Below, in pieces: positions 36,864 through 46,397 of a DNA stretch of 64,000 nucleotides. The notes below the pieces were generated by a model. The model was not told the origin of the DNA. It saw only the letters and a list, made by a program, of their open reading frames with translations, and did no database searches. Within the stretch, counting starts at the first letter, position 1. Every line of letters starts with the position of its first letter. The stretch is from Aureibaculum algae. GTDB taxonomy: Bacteria > Bacteroidota > Bacteroidia > Flavobacteriales > Flavobacteriaceae. Made by a program: the position numbers and the translations under genes. The stretch covers positions 4,610,001-4,674,000 of the forward strand of contig NZ_CP040749.1 of assembly GCF_006065315.1 (NCBI RefSeq), written 5' to 3'.

Positions 36864-37691
36864 TTAAACTCCGCTATATGCGGCAAATCCACCATCTATT
36901 GGCACCACTACTCCAGTAACAAATTTTGACCCTTCACCACACAACCAAAGTGTAGTTCCTACCAAATCTTCAGGTTCTCCATAACGCCCCATAGGAGTTT
37001 GATCTATAATCTGTTGACCTCTTTGTGTTAAACTCCCATCGGTTTCAGTTAATAAAGTTCTATTCTGATCTGTTAAGAAAAATCCAGGAGCCAATGCATT
37101 AACTCGAATTCCGACTTTAGAAAAATGTACGGCTAGCCACTGCGTGAAATTTGATACAGCTGCTTTTGCACCACTGTAAGCAGGAATTTTGGTTAAAGGT
37201 GTAAAAGCATTCATTGATGAAATATTTAACACACTACAACCTACTTTCCCAACCATATCTTTAGCAAATACTTGTGTAGGAAGTAAAGTACCTATAAAGT
37301 TTAAGTCAAACACAAATTTAATACCCTCTGGATCTAATTCAAAGAATGTTTTAAAACCTTCCGTTTTATTTAAAAGATCTTCCTCTTGTAAAAAAGGGTT
37401 AGAAGTAGTACCTAATGGATGATTTCCTCCAGCACCATTAATTAATATATCACAAGTACCCAACTTTTCATTGACTACTTTTCTTGCGGCCTCTAACGAT
37501 TCTTTTTCAAGCACATTGGCTGCAATACCAATTGCTGTTCCTCCATCTGCATTTATCTCATCAGCAACTTTATTTGCGGCATCGATTCGTAAATCTAATA
37601 CAGCTATCTTATTCCCTTGTTTAGCAAGTGCTTTTGCCAAGGTGCTGCAAAGCACCCCTCCTGCACCAGTTAATACGATTACCTTATTCAT
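36864..37691 (-). CDS. SDR oxidoreductase, probable fructuronate reductase (UxuB role)
   Basis: A 275-residue short-chain dehydrogenase. The cofactor loop is TGAGGVL (8-14), GAGGNHPLG follows strand 4, and the catalytic set is Ser158/159, Tyr172 and Lys176 (YSGAK). A C-terminal GEGSKFVTGVVVPIDGGFAAYSGV closes the fold. No long-chain UxuB is present, and the operon order SDR-uxuA-uxaC leaves exactly the fructuronate-to-mannonate step, so this SDR likely performs it, as SDR-type mannonate oxidoreductases do in related loci. It is first in the operon, behind a 26-bp palindrome at 37778-37803. Confidence 0.85.
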   Translation of the reverse strand: MNKVIVLTGAGGVLCSTLAKALAKQGNKIAVLDLRIDAANKVADEINADGGTAIGIAANVLEKESLEAARKVVNEKLGTCDILINGAGGNHPLGTTSNPFLQEEDLLNKTEGFKTFFELDPEGIKFVFDLNFIGTLLPTQVFAKDMVGKVGCSVLNISSMNAFTPLTKIPAYSGAKAAVSNFTQWLAVHFSKVGIRVNALAPGFFLTDQNRTLLTETDGSLTQRGQQIIDQTPMGRYGEPEDLVGTTLWLCGEGSKFVTGVVVPIDGGFAAYSGV

Positions 37692-37777
37692 TGTTTATGT
37701 AAATTTTTATGTTTGTAAATCTATTTCAGAATTGATTTATTAATAAATCAACGTATTGAATTCCAAATATAATCAAA

Positions 37778-37803
37778 ATTTTCCGTGTACGTACACGGAA
37801 AAT
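37778..37803. promoter_or_regulatory. 26-bp perfect palindrome before the uxu operon
   Basis: ATTTTCCGTGTAC (37778-37790) is followed at once by its exact reverse complement. The TGTACGTACA core with a CG centre is LacI-operator-like. It ends 87 bp upstream of the SDR start. The core differs from the two lacI-linked operators in this window, so a third regulator is possible. Confidence 0.75.
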
Positions 37804-37916
37804 AACATATTATTAAGAATAAAAGAAGGTAATGATATTCTTTATGATCCAAATAGAAAATAAGAAAGCTTTCTTTTTGATTAAGTTTTTGAAGATCTGA
37901 GAGTAATAGCATACAA

Positions 37917-37946
37917 AATAAAAAAAAGCCCACTCTTCAGTGGGCT
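37917..37946 (-). terminator. Intrinsic terminator pointing left, without an obvious gene
   Basis: AGCCCACT-CTTC-AGTGGGCT (37927-37946) is a perfect 8-bp stem. On the minus strand it is followed by an uninterrupted run of T. No minus-strand gene is seen to its right. Confidence 0.8.
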
Positions 37947-38016
37947 GCTTTCTTCTAACTAAACTATCAACTTAAACTAATTTTATACTCTTTTAATGAG
38001 TGTTTTCTTTAGGGAA

Positions 38017-38049
38017 GCGAATTTGCCTAAACCTGTCAGGCAAATTCGC
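38017..38049. repeat. 33-bp perfect inverted repeat, unassigned
   Basis: GCGAATTTGCCT (38017-38028) and AGGCAAATTCGC (38038-38049) form a perfect 12-bp stem with loop AAACCTGTC. Neither side has a T-run. It is GC-richer than the surroundings. It may be an RNA hairpin, a REP-like element or an operator. Confidence 0.65.
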
Positions 38050-38603
38050 AATAAAATTATAGCAATTTTCCCATTTCGCTTTTATACTATGATTGACTTT
38101 TTTACTGTAATAAATGTTTCTTTTTAGGGACTACTAAAAGTTTACTTTATGTTTCACTTATTAAATTTCAGTCAAGAGTATTAAAAGTTATATTTCTTTT
38201 TACTAATTAGTTTCGACTCTTCATGTATAAAACAACAACCGTGCTAGAATTCCTACCCCAAAAAATAAAAATTATTAAAAAATATATAACTATCTTATTT
38301 TCAGCAGGATAAAAGCAGTAAAAAAATTAACTTTTTTTTATTTCATAATTATTATGAATAATATTCTTATTTAGAATGAATTGATATAATAAAAAAATGT
38401 GAGTCATTACAACCTCTTACCAATTACCACACTGTTCAAATGATATATTTCTAGCACCTAAAAACAATAATTTATACCAATTTGCAGTTATTATGATGAT
38501 TATAAATGGATATACTTTAAGAATTCACAAAACTAATTGTAGCTCCATTTGCTATTTAAAAGAACCATAAATAAACCTATACTAAATAAATTTTATCAAC
38601 TAT

Positions 38604-39119
38604 ATGGTACAATCTTTAAATTCAAATGTTTGCGAAGAGCGTGTATTTTCAAATATATTTCAAACTCTTTCTAAAGATGTGCATAATTTTTTACGTTATA
38701 AATACGGAGATAATTTAAACCCAAAAGATAAAGTTCAAGAAGCTTTTATTAAACTTTGGGATAATTGTAAAAATGTTTCTCCAGAAAAAGCGAAATCTTT
38801 TTTATTTACAACGGCAAATAACATGATGCTTAATGAAGTAAAACATCAGAAGGTAGTTTTAAAACATCAACAAGTTAAGCCCAAACACTATACGAACGAG
38901 ACTCCTGAATTTATTATGGAAGAATCTGAGTATATGAAAAAATACCAACGAGCATTAGGTAATTTGACTGAAGCTCAGCGTGAAGCTTTTCTTATGAATA
39001 GAATAGAAGGTAAAAAACATAAAGAGATTGCTGAAGAGTTAGGCATCTCTAGAAAGGGTGTAGAAAAGCGAATTTATGGTGCTTTAGAAAAATTAAGAAA
39101 AGAAATTGACGGAATTTAG
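38604..39119 (+). CDS. ECF-type RNA polymerase sigma factor
   Basis: A 171-residue sigma-70 family protein. Region 2 includes DVHNFLRYKYGDNLNPKDKVQEAFIKLWDNC...AKSFLFTTANNMMLNEVKHQK. Region 4 is the HTH NLTEAQREAFLMNRIEGKKHKEIAEELGISRKGVEKRIYGALEKLR. It is followed at 39251 by a FecR-type anti-sigma factor and a receptor with an STN domain, the standard three-part trans-envelope signalling set of Bacteroidota. It should direct transcription of the receptor and perhaps itself when the ligand is present. Confidence 0.93.
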   Translation: MVQSLNSNVCEERVFSNIFQTLSKDVHNFLRYKYGDNLNPKDKVQEAFIKLWDNCKNVSPEKAKSFLFTTANNMMLNEVKHQKVVLKHQQVKPKHYTNETPEFIMEESEYMKKYQRALGNLTEAQREAFLMNRIEGKKHKEIAEELGISRKGVEKRIYGALEKLRKEIDGI

Positions 39120-39250
39120 CATATATTGGTAGGAATTTATGAGTTGTAATTGTTACATAAGTGAAGTACCTCTAAAAAGAATTAAAAAAAATTCTATACT
39201 TAGGGTAGGAAAAACCAAACTTCAATTGTTATGTAATAAGAAACATTGAT

Positions 39251-40171
39251 ATGAAAAAAGAACTTTTAATACAAAAATGGTTAGATGGCGAGATAAACGA
39301 TGCCGAGCTTAGTGCCTTTAAGGCCTTGCCCGAGTATGCGTCTTACGCTAAGCTATCTGAAAAGGCCAAGCTTTTTGAAGACACATCTTATGATGTTGAT
39401 TTTGAATATGGTAAATTAAATGCCATAATTAGTGAGCGTCGACAAAAAACAGCAACCCCTGTAAAAACATTAAATTGGTTTAAACCATTAATGAGAGTAG
39501 CGGCTATCCTTTTAGTTGGATTAGCTATTTACTACGCTCCTTTATATGGTGACACCACAACGGTTAAAACATTAGCTAGTAATCAAACAACAATTCAATT
39601 ACCAGACAATTCTAATGTAAAATTAAACGCATCTTCTTCCCTACAATACAAAAAAGGAGATTGGGAAAACAACAGAGAAGTAAATTTAGTTGGTGAAGCA
39701 TATTTTGATGTTGCCAAGGGATCTCAGTTTGATGTAAACACTTGGTTAGGTAAGGTAAGTGTTCTAGGTACACAATTTAACGTAAAACAACGCGTTAATT
39801 ATTTTGAAGTTACTTGTTATGAAGGCTTAGTAAGTCTAAAATATAAAGGAAAGGAAATAAAACTTCCTGCAGGTAAATCATTCAAAGTAATTGGAAATGA
39901 AATTATAGAAGACGAAACAAAGGACTCATTACCTTCATGGTCAAGCAAAAATATGAGTAGTTTTAAAAGTGTTCCGTATAGCGAAGTAATCCAAGAGTTT
40001 GAGAGACAATATAATATTAAAGTAGAAACAAATAATGTAGACATGACCCAATTATTTACTGGTAGTTTTGCATTAAATGATCAAGAATTAGCTTTGAAAG
40101 CAATAACAATACCATTAGAATTGAAATACAACAAAGAAAATAAAACCAAAATAGTTTTAACCAAAGAGTGA
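39251..40171 (+). CDS. FecR-family anti-sigma factor
   Basis: A 306-residue inner-membrane regulator. The short cytoplasmic N-terminus (MKKELLIQKWLDGEINDAELSAFKAL) would bind the sigma factor. A single transmembrane helix follows at about 81-97 (VAAILLVGLAIYYAPLY). The periplasmic FecR domain contains TIQLPDNSNVKLNASSSLQYKKGDWENNREVNLVGEAYFDVAKGSQFDV and LGTQFNVKQRVNYFEVTCYEGLVSLKY, then a DUF4974-like C-terminal part (VPYSEVIQEFERQYNIKV). The stop overlaps the next gene's GTG start by four bases (GTGA), indicating coupling of anti-sigma and receptor. Confidence 0.93.
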   Translation: MKKELLIQKWLDGEINDAELSAFKALPEYASYAKLSEKAKLFEDTSYDVDFEYGKLNAIISERRQKTATPVKTLNWFKPLMRVAAILLVGLAIYYAPLYGDTTTVKTLASNQTTIQLPDNSNVKLNASSSLQYKKGDWENNREVNLVGEAYFDVAKGSQFDVNTWLGKVSVLGTQFNVKQRVNYFEVTCYEGLVSLKYKGKEIKLPAGKSFKVIGNEIIEDETKDSLPSWSSKNMSSFKSVPYSEVIQEFERQYNIKVETNNVDMTQLFTGSFALNDQELALKAITIPLELKYNKENKTKIVLTKE

Positions 40172-42693
40172 TAAAAAAGCAATTACTTCTATGTATATTC
40201 TTTTTATCTTTTATTTGTTTAACTTCAATTACAGCACAAACCAAAAAAGATAAGCAATCACTTATCAAAATTTTAGAAAAATTAGAGTCACGTTTTGACT
40301 CTAATTTTTCGTTTATAGATAAAGACATAAGAAATGTCTCTATTGAACCTCCTGCAGATTCGCTTACGCTTAAAGCGACAATTTCTTATTTACAAAATAG
40401 CACCCCATTAGTATTTACAATAATTGGTAGTAATTACATTACCATTACAAAAAACAAAGCCAATCTATTTTCAATTTGTGGTTATTTAATGGACGGTACT
40501 ACAAACTTTCCAATTGAGGGAGCTGTAGTACAAACAGATGGCGTATCTATTATTAGTAATGAAACTGGCTATTTTATGCTAGAAGATTTGTCTGAACACG
40601 ATATTATTACGATTAGACATATTAGCTATGATGTCTTTACTGACTATGCAAAAAATTTAAACCCAAACGATTGTGATGTAATTTTTCTAGACTCTAAAAT
40701 AGAAAACTTATCTGAAATAATTCTGAAGGATTATATTACGGAAGGTATTAATAAAGTGATGGATGGAAGCATTAGTGTAAACTATAAGAATTTCGGTATT
40801 GTACCGGGTCTTATAGAAACCGATGTCCTACAAACCATACAAGTAATTCCCGGTATACAAAGTATTGATGAAACTGTATCGAACATTAATGTGAGAGGTG
40901 GCACCCATGATCAAAATTTAATTCAATGGGATGGTATTAAACTCTATCAATCTGGACATTTTTTCGGATTAATCTCCGCTGTAAATCCACGTATTACTAA
41001 AAAAGTAAAACTCTATAAAAACGGAACCCCATCAAATTACGCCGACGGAATTTCAGGAACCATTGACATGGAATCTGATCGTATTGTGAATAAAATTTTA
41101 AATGCAGAAGTTGGATTGAATTTTATAAATTTAGATGCCTTTGTCGATATACCAATTCATAAGAGCTCATCATTACAAATAGCCTCAAGAACATCTGTTA
41201 ATGAATTTTTAAACACTCCAACTTATACGCAGTATTTCGATAGAGCTTTTCAAAATACGGATGTTGTCTCAAGCACAAACAACACTAATAGTACAGATGA
41301 AAAATTCGATTTTTATGATGTGAGCCTAAGATGGATTTATAAGTTGTCTAAAAAAGATAATATTAGGCTCAATTTTTTACATTTAAAAAATAACTTAACC
41401 ATTAGTGAAAATGCCTTTGGTGGTGGTCAATCTGCGTCACGAGAAAGCTCTTTAGATCAAAGTAATATTGCAGGCGGTTTAGAATATAAAAGAAGATGGA
41501 ATGATAAATTTCAGACTACCGCACAAATTTACACTACTGCCTACGAACTGAAAGGGACCAACTTTGACATTATTAATGAACTGATTTTAAATCAAAAAAA
41601 TAAAATTGTAGAAGTAGGGTTAGATTTAAATTCAAGGCTAGAACTAAATGATTATTTTACATTGCATAACGGTTATCATTTTAAACAAACTGAAATAACA
41701 AATGCCGATAAATTAAATTCCCCTGTATTAGATACTATAGATAAAAGAATGGTTCAATCTCACGCCATCTCATCGACTGCAGCGTATAGATCTGAAGATG
41801 GAAACACTAATGTTAATGTAGGTGTACGCGTCAACTACCTAACTACTTTCGACAAATTTATCATTGAACCTCGACTAAATTTTAATTACAGAATAAATGA
41901 TAAAATCACTTTTGAAGTTTTGGGAGAGTTTAAAAGTCAAACTACAACGCTAGTAAACGATTTTAGAAATAATTTTTTAGGTATTGAAAGTAGAAGGTGG
42001 AACTTAGCAAATGACAACTCTATTCCTATTTTAAAAAGTAAACAACTGTCTTTCGGATCCAATTATAGTTATGATGGACTTTTAATAAATGCAGAAGTTT
42101 ACTACAAGTATGTTAATGGTATTACTACTCAGAGTCAGGGGTTTCGTAATCAATATGAATTTATAAATTCAATTGGTACTTACGATGTGAAAGGTTTTGA
42201 TTTTATGGTAAACAATAAAATTGGAAAATTAAACACTTGGTTAGGCTATTCTTTCGCGGATAACAATTATCAATTTAAGGAATTAGATAACAATCATTTT
42301 CCTAGTAATTACGACATAAGCCATACCGTTTCTGTAGCTGGTGGTTATACCTTCGATAATTTAAAACTTTCTTTAGGCGGTAATTGGCGTACAGGAAAAC
42401 CAATAACAAAACCTATTGCTGGTAATGAAATAACAAGTAATGAAATAAATTATGAATCTGCAAATAGTAGTAATTTAAAATCTTATTTCCGAGTAGATGC
42501 CTCAGCAATTTATGATTTTAAATTCTCTAAACGGATTAAAGCTCAAGCGGGAGTCTCTGTATTGAACTTATTAGATAAAAAGAACATCTTAAACACCTAT
42601 TATTATATCGATCAAAATAACAGTACGGTTAAAGAAATAAATACCTATTCTTTAGGTTTCACTCCAAACGTAGCATTTAGAGTGTTTTTCTAA
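40168..42693 (+). CDS. TonB-dependent transducer with N-terminal STN domain
   Basis: An 841-residue outer-membrane receptor starting at GTG (40168), overlapping the fecR stop. A signal peptide ends near ITAQT. An STN signalling domain follows (about 30-95: LIKILEKLESRFDSNFSFI ... LVFTIIGSNYITITK). Next are a carboxypeptidase-regulatory-like domain (CGYLMDGTTNFPIEGAVVQTD), the plug (VIPGIQSIDETVSNINVRGGTHDQNLIQWDGIKLYQSGHFFGLISAVNP), and a barrel ending in NVAFRVFF. It lacks the SusC-type plug region and no SusD follows, so it is a FecA-like transducer. Ligand unknown. A hairpin with a perfect 14-bp stem lies inside the gene at 40277-40309. Confidence 0.92.
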   Translation: MIKKQLLLCIFFLSFICLTSITAQTKKDKQSLIKILEKLESRFDSNFSFIDKDIRNVSIEPPADSLTLKATISYLQNSTPLVFTIIGSNYITITKNKANLFSICGYLMDGTTNFPIEGAVVQTDGVSIISNETGYFMLEDLSEHDIITIRHISYDVFTDYAKNLNPNDCDVIFLDSKIENLSEIILKDYITEGINKVMDGSISVNYKNFGIVPGLIETDVLQTIQVIPGIQSIDETVSNINVRGGTHDQNLIQWDGIKLYQSGHFFGLISAVNPRITKKVKLYKNGTPSNYADGISGTIDMESDRIVNKILNAEVGLNFINLDAFVDIPIHKSSSLQIASRTSVNEFLNTPTYTQYFDRAFQNTDVVSSTNNTNSTDEKFDFYDVSLRWIYKLSKKDNIRLNFLHLKNNLTISENAFGGGQSASRESSLDQSNIAGGLEYKRRWNDKFQTTAQIYTTAYELKGTNFDIINELILNQKNKIVEVGLDLNSRLELNDYFTLHNGYHFKQTEITNADKLNSPVLDTIDKRMVQSHAISSTAAYRSEDGNTNVNVGVRVNYLTTFDKFIIEPRLNFNYRINDKITFEVLGEFKSQTTTLVNDFRNNFLGIESRRWNLANDNSIPILKSKQLSFGSNYSYDGLLINAEVYYKYVNGITTQSQGFRNQYEFINSIGTYDVKGFDFMVNNKIGKLNTWLGYSFADNNYQFKELDNNHFPSNYDISHTVSVAGGYTFDNLKLSLGGNWRTGKPITKPIAGNEITSNEINYESANSSNLKSYFRVDASAIYDFKFSKRIKAQAGVSVLNLLDKKNILNTYYYIDQNNSTVKEINTYSLGFTPNVAFRVFF
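40277..40309 (+). other. Terminator-like hairpin inside the transducer gene
   Basis: AAAAATTAGAGTCA (40277-40290), loop CGTTT, then TGACTCTAATTTTT (40296-40309): a perfect 14-bp stem ending in five T, 110 nt after the start codon. It encodes part of the STN domain, yet resembles an intrinsic terminator or attenuator. Confidence 0.55.
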
Positions 42694-42699
42694 AACTTA

Positions 42700-42726
42700 A
42701 AAACTCCTAATTTCTTAGGAGTTTTC
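42700..42726. terminator. Bidirectional terminator between transducer and aconitase genes
   Basis: AAAACTCCTAA and TTAGGAGTTTT form a perfect 11-bp stem around TTTC, A-flanked on one side and T-ended on the other, between two converging genes. Confidence 0.9.
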
Positions 42727-42756
42727 TTTATAAAATTTATTTTTCAGTATATATTA

Positions 42757-45024
42757 CTAAGCAACATTCTCTTTTTTAATTAAATTTAAAGCAGAACCTT
42801 CTCTAAACCATTGTATTTGACTTTCGTTATATGTATGATTTGCAATTATAGTATCTTCACTACCGTCTGCATGTTTCACCAAAATAGCTAATGGTTTTTC
42901 TGGAGCAAAATCAACTAAATCAATAAAATCAAATGTATCATTTTCTTTAATTTTATCATAATCCGCTTCATTTGCAAAAGTTAACCCTAACATCCCTTGT
43001 TTTTTAAGGTTGGTTTCGTGAATTCTAGCAAAAGATTTTACCAAAACAGCAATAACACCTAAATGTCTAGGTTGCATCGCAGCATGCTCACGAGAAGAAC
43101 CTTCACCATAATTATGATCACCAACAACTATGGATTGAATTCCAGCTTTTTTATAAGCTCTTGCTGTATCTGGTACCGCACCATATTCACCCGTTAATTG
43201 GTTTTTAACCATATTGGTTTGCTTGTTGTAAGCATTTACCGCCCCAATTAATGTGTTATTAGAAATGTTATCTAAATGCCCTCTATAACGCAACCATGGT
43301 CCAGCCATAGAAATATGGTCAGTTGTACATTTCCCAAAAGCCTTAATCAATAATTTCGCTCCTGTAATGTTTTTACCATCCCAAGGTTGAAAAGGAGTTA
43401 ACAACTCCAATCGTTCAGATTCTGGATTCACTTTAATTTGTACGCCACTTCCGTCTGCATCTGGTGCTAAAAAACCATTATCATCAACAGCAAATCCTTC
43501 TGGTGGTAATTCAATTCCTCTAGGCTCGTCCAATTTCACTTCTTGACCATCTTCATTAAGCAATGTATCATTCATCGGATCAAAATCCAATCTACCCGAA
43601 ATTGCAATTGCCGCTACCATCTCCGGAGAACCAACAAAAGCATGGGTATTTGGATTACCATCTGCACGTTTAGAAAAGTTTCTATTGAATGAGTGTACAA
43701 TCGTATTTTTCTTATCTCCTTGAGCATCACTTCTATCCCATTGACCGATACACGGCCCACAAGCATTCGTAAATATTGTAGCTCCTAAATTTTCAAAAAC
43801 GCTTAATAATCCGTCGCGTTCAGCAGTAAATCTAATTTGCTCAGACCCTGGATTGATACCAAAATCACTTTTCGGTTTTAATTTTTTATCAATAGCTTGT
43901 TGAGCAATTGATGCCGCACGTGTTAAATCTTCGTAAGAAGAATTGGTACAAGAACCTATCAATCCCCAATCTACTTTTATTGGCCATCCATTTTTTATTG
44001 CTTTTTCACCTAATTCACCTACCGGCGTAGCTAAATCTGGCGTAAAAGGTCCGTTTAGGTGAGGACGTAAAGTATTTAGGTCAATTTCTATTACTTGATC
44101 AAAGTATTTTTCAGGTGCTGCATATACTTCTGCATCACCTGTTAAATGTTCTCTAACTTTATTAGCTTCATCCGCAATATCATTTCTATCTGTAGCACGT
44201 AAAAAACGTTCCATAGAATCATCATAACCAAAAGTTGATGTGGTTGCTCCAATTTCCGCACCCATATTACAGATTGTACCTTTACCTGTACAAGATAAAT
44301 TTTTAGCTCCTTCGCCAAAATATTCAACAATTGCACCAGTTCCACCCTTTACGGTAAGAATTCCTGCTACTTTTAAAATAACATCTTTGGAGGCTGTCCA
44401 TCCATTTAACTTTCCAGTCAACTTAACACCAATCAATTTAGGGAATTTTAATTCCCATGGCATTCCTGCCATTACATCTACAGCATCAGCACCACCAACA
44501 CCTATAGCAACCATACCTAATCCTCCTGCATTTACAGTATGAGAATCGGTACCAATCATCATTCCACCAGGAAAAGCATAATTTTCCAATACTACTTGGT
44601 GAATAATACCTGCACCTGGTTTCCAAAAACCAATTCCATATTTATTAGAAACTGATTCTAGAAAATCAAAAACTTCATGACTGGTTTTATTTGCTCTTAT
44701 TAAATCTTTTTTAGCACCTTGTTTGGCCTGAATTAAGTGATCACAATGCACGGTAGTTGGCACTGCAACTTTAGGCTTACCTGCTTGCATAAATTGCAAT
44801 AAAGCCATCTGTGCAGTAGCATCTTGACAAGCAATTCTATCTGGCTTAAAGTCAACATAAGATTTACCTCTTTGGAAGACTTGAGTTGGCATACCTTCAT
44901 CTAAGTGAGAATATAATATTTTTTCTGCCAAAGTTAACGGTTTACCGGTTAAAGACCGAGCTTTATCAATACGCTCACCCATTGTTTTGTAAACGCCTTT
45001 TATCATTTCAATATCAAATGCCAT
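42757..45024 (-). CDS. acn: Aconitate hydratase
   Basis: A 755-residue TCA-cycle enzyme interconverting citrate and isocitrate through a [4Fe-4S] cluster. Cluster cysteines are in [11 protein letters not shown] and [10 protein letters not shown]. Other conserved parts are [46 protein letters not shown], and [36 protein letters not shown] in the swivel domain. The length is that of the mitochondrial-type aconitase common in Bacteroidota. It is monocistronic as far as can be seen. A TAnnTTTG box read on the minus strand (45057-45064) lies 33 bp upstream. Confidence 0.95.
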   Translation of the reverse strand: MAFDIEMIKGVYKTMGERIDKARSLTGKPLTLAEKILYSHLDEGMPTQVFQRGKSYVDFKPDRIACQDATAQMALLQFMQAGKPKVAVPTTVHCDHLIQAKQGAKKDLIRANKTSHEVFDFLESVSNKYGIGFWKPGAGIIHQVVLENYAFPGGMMIGTDSHTVNAGGLGMVAIGVGGADAVDVMAGMPWELKFPKLIGVKLTGKLNGWTASKDVILKVAGILTVKGGTGAIVEYFGEGAKNLSCTGKGTICNMGAEIGATTSTFGYDDSMERFLRATDRNDIADEANKVREHLTGDAEVYAAPEKYFDQVIEIDLNTLRPHLNGPFTPDLATPVGELGEKAIKNGWPIKVDWGLIGSCTNSSYEDLTRAASIAQQAIDKKLKPKSDFGINPGSEQIRFTAERDGLLSVFENLGATIFTNACGPCIGQWDRSDAQGDKKNTIVHSFNRNFSKRADGNPNTHAFVGSPEMVAAIAISGRLDFDPMNDTLLNEDGQEVKLDEPRGIELPPEGFAVDDNGFLAPDADGSGVQIKVNPESERLELLTPFQPWDGKNITGAKLLIKAFGKCTTDHISMAGPWLRYRGHLDNISNNTLIGAVNAYNKQTNMVKNQLTGEYGAVPDTARAYKKAGIQSIVVGDHNYGEGSSREHAAMQPRHLGVIAVLVKSFARIHETNLKKQGMLGLTFANEADYDKIKENDTFDFIDLVDFAPEKPLAILVKHADGSEDTIIANHTYNESQIQWFREGSALNLIKKENVA

Positions 45025-45225
45025 AATAATTATATATTTCTTAAAATTAATGCTTACAAATGTACTTAATAATTAAAACTTTTTAAAATATTCCCAAAAT
45101 AAAATAGAGCAAATCAGCTCGTATTAGTGAATACTCAATAAAATTGATTATTAATTACAGAAAAGAGGAAATCTACGAAGTATTTTTACGATTTAAAAGA
45201 AGAATTTAAGACAAAAACGTCCATT

Positions 45226-45501
45226 TCAAACGATTTCGGCAGACAGTCCTAAATTTAACAATCTTGTACAACGTGGTTTCAGCTCGTCGTATTCTCCAGT
45301 TTTTACAGCACATTTACCTTTATAATGTACTAAAAAGGCACATTGTTCTGCCTGTACAGAAGAATGGTTACAAACATCTACCAATGATTCAATAACGTGT
45401 TCAAAAGTATTAACATCGTCATTAAAAAGGATTATTTCATGTAGATTTAGTTCTTGTTCAAGAACATCAAAATCTTCCTGTTTTTTATGTTGTTCGCTCA
45501 T
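45226..45501 (-). CDS. clpS: ClpS, adaptor of the ClpAP-type protease
   Basis: A 91-residue adaptor delivering N-degron substrates to the Clp protease. The core ELNLHEIILFNDDVNTFEHVIESLVDVCNHSSVQAEQCAFLVHYKGKCAVKTGEYDEL shows the N-end pocket (NDD, and the His in VHYKG). Length and the acidic N-terminal extension are normal. It is followed after 51 bp on the right by prmA, on the same strand and upstream of it. Confidence 0.93.
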   Translation of the reverse strand: MSEQHKKQEDFDVLEQELNLHEIILFNDDVNTFEHVIESLVDVCNHSSVQAEQCAFLVHYKGKCAVKTGEYDELKPRCTRLLNLGLSAEIV

Positions 45502-45552
45502 AATGGGTATAAAAATAAAGAAAAGATTCTAATTTTAAAATAATTTAACAGT

Positions 45553-46389
45553 TTAGCTTTTTAAATATTTTAAAGCCACCCAATTGTTTCGTTCTATAAA
45601 TTCTTCTAATTTCAGACTGTATTTTGAGGTCTCCGCATCAATAATTGGTATATCTTCCTCATAAAAACCACTCAACAATAAAACGCCATTCTCATTTAAA
45701 CAATCAGCATATATTTTAATATCATTCAGTAATATATTCCTGTTGATATTCGCAATAATAACATCATATTTTTTATTGATTAACATTGAAGCGTCCCCTT
45801 CATAAACGTTTATATGCCTACAGTTGTTTCGTTCAACATTTTCTAATGAATTTTCATAACACCAAGCATCAATATCAATAGCATCTAACGGAGTTGCTCC
45901 TTTCATTTCAGCCAGAATTGCTAAAATACCAGTACCACACCCCATATCTAACACTTTCTTACCTTGTAAATCTAGTTTAAGAATATGTTGTACCATCATG
46001 TGTGTGGTTTCATGATGACCTGTACCAAAACTCATTTTTGGCTCAATAACTATATCATATTTCAGATTAGGGTTGGGATGAAAAGGAGCTCTAATACTAA
46101 CCAAATCATCTACTTGAATGGGATTAAAATTTTTCTCCCATTCACTATTCCAATTGACTTGTTCTATTTCTTCCTTTGTATATGAAATTTCAAACTCATC
46201 ACCTTGAAGCACATAAATTTCATCTAATATAGTCTCTGAATCATCTTCCTTTTGAATATAGGCAATAAAACCATTTTCGTTTTCTACGAAACTTTCAAAA
46301 CCCACATACCCAAGTTCTGCAATTAGTATCTCAGTTGCAGGTTGTAATGGTGAGACCACAAAATTATAGCCGATATATATATTTGACAT
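45553..46389 (-). CDS. prmA: Ribosomal protein L11 methyltransferase
   Basis: A 278-residue SAM-dependent methyltransferase that trimethylates L11. The SAM motif is KVLDMGCGTGILAILAEMKGATPLDAIDIDAWCYENSLEN, and the substrate motif FGTGHHETTHMM precedes it (SFGTGHHETTHMMVQ). The post motif IANINRNILLNDI takes the place of the common NxPY-type stretch. The N-terminal L11-recognition domain is about 100 residues. It lies 8 bp after tpiA, so tpiA-prmA-clpS may be one transcript. Confidence 0.93.
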   Translation of the reverse strand: MSNIYIGYNFVVSPLQPATEILIAELGYVGFESFVENENGFIAYIQKEDDSETILDEIYVLQGDEFEISYTKEEIEQVNWNSEWEKNFNPIQVDDLVSIRAPFHPNPNLKYDIVIEPKMSFGTGHHETTHMMVQHILKLDLQGKKVLDMGCGTGILAILAEMKGATPLDAIDIDAWCYENSLENVERNNCRHINVYEGDASMLINKKYDVIIANINRNILLNDIKIYADCLNENGVLLLSGFYEEDIPIIDAETSKYSLKLEEFIERNNWVALKYLKS

Positions 46390-46397
46390 TCCTTAAC

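Larger units (their letters stand above)
37692..38603. other. 912-bp intergenic region with three symmetric elements
   Basis: No supportable protein gene. It contains the 26-bp palindrome (37778-37803), an intrinsic terminator pointing left (37917-37946), a 33-bp inverted repeat (38017-38049), and an AT-rich leader before the sigma factor at 38604. Confidence 0.7.

Noticed and set aside
37748..37933. A 61-residue minus-strand reading frame
   Set aside because: It spans the 26-bp palindrome and the terminator, has no ribosome-binding context and no recognisable character.
38017..38049. Transposon terminal repeat or integration site
   Set aside because: No transposase, integrase or target duplication is visible around it.
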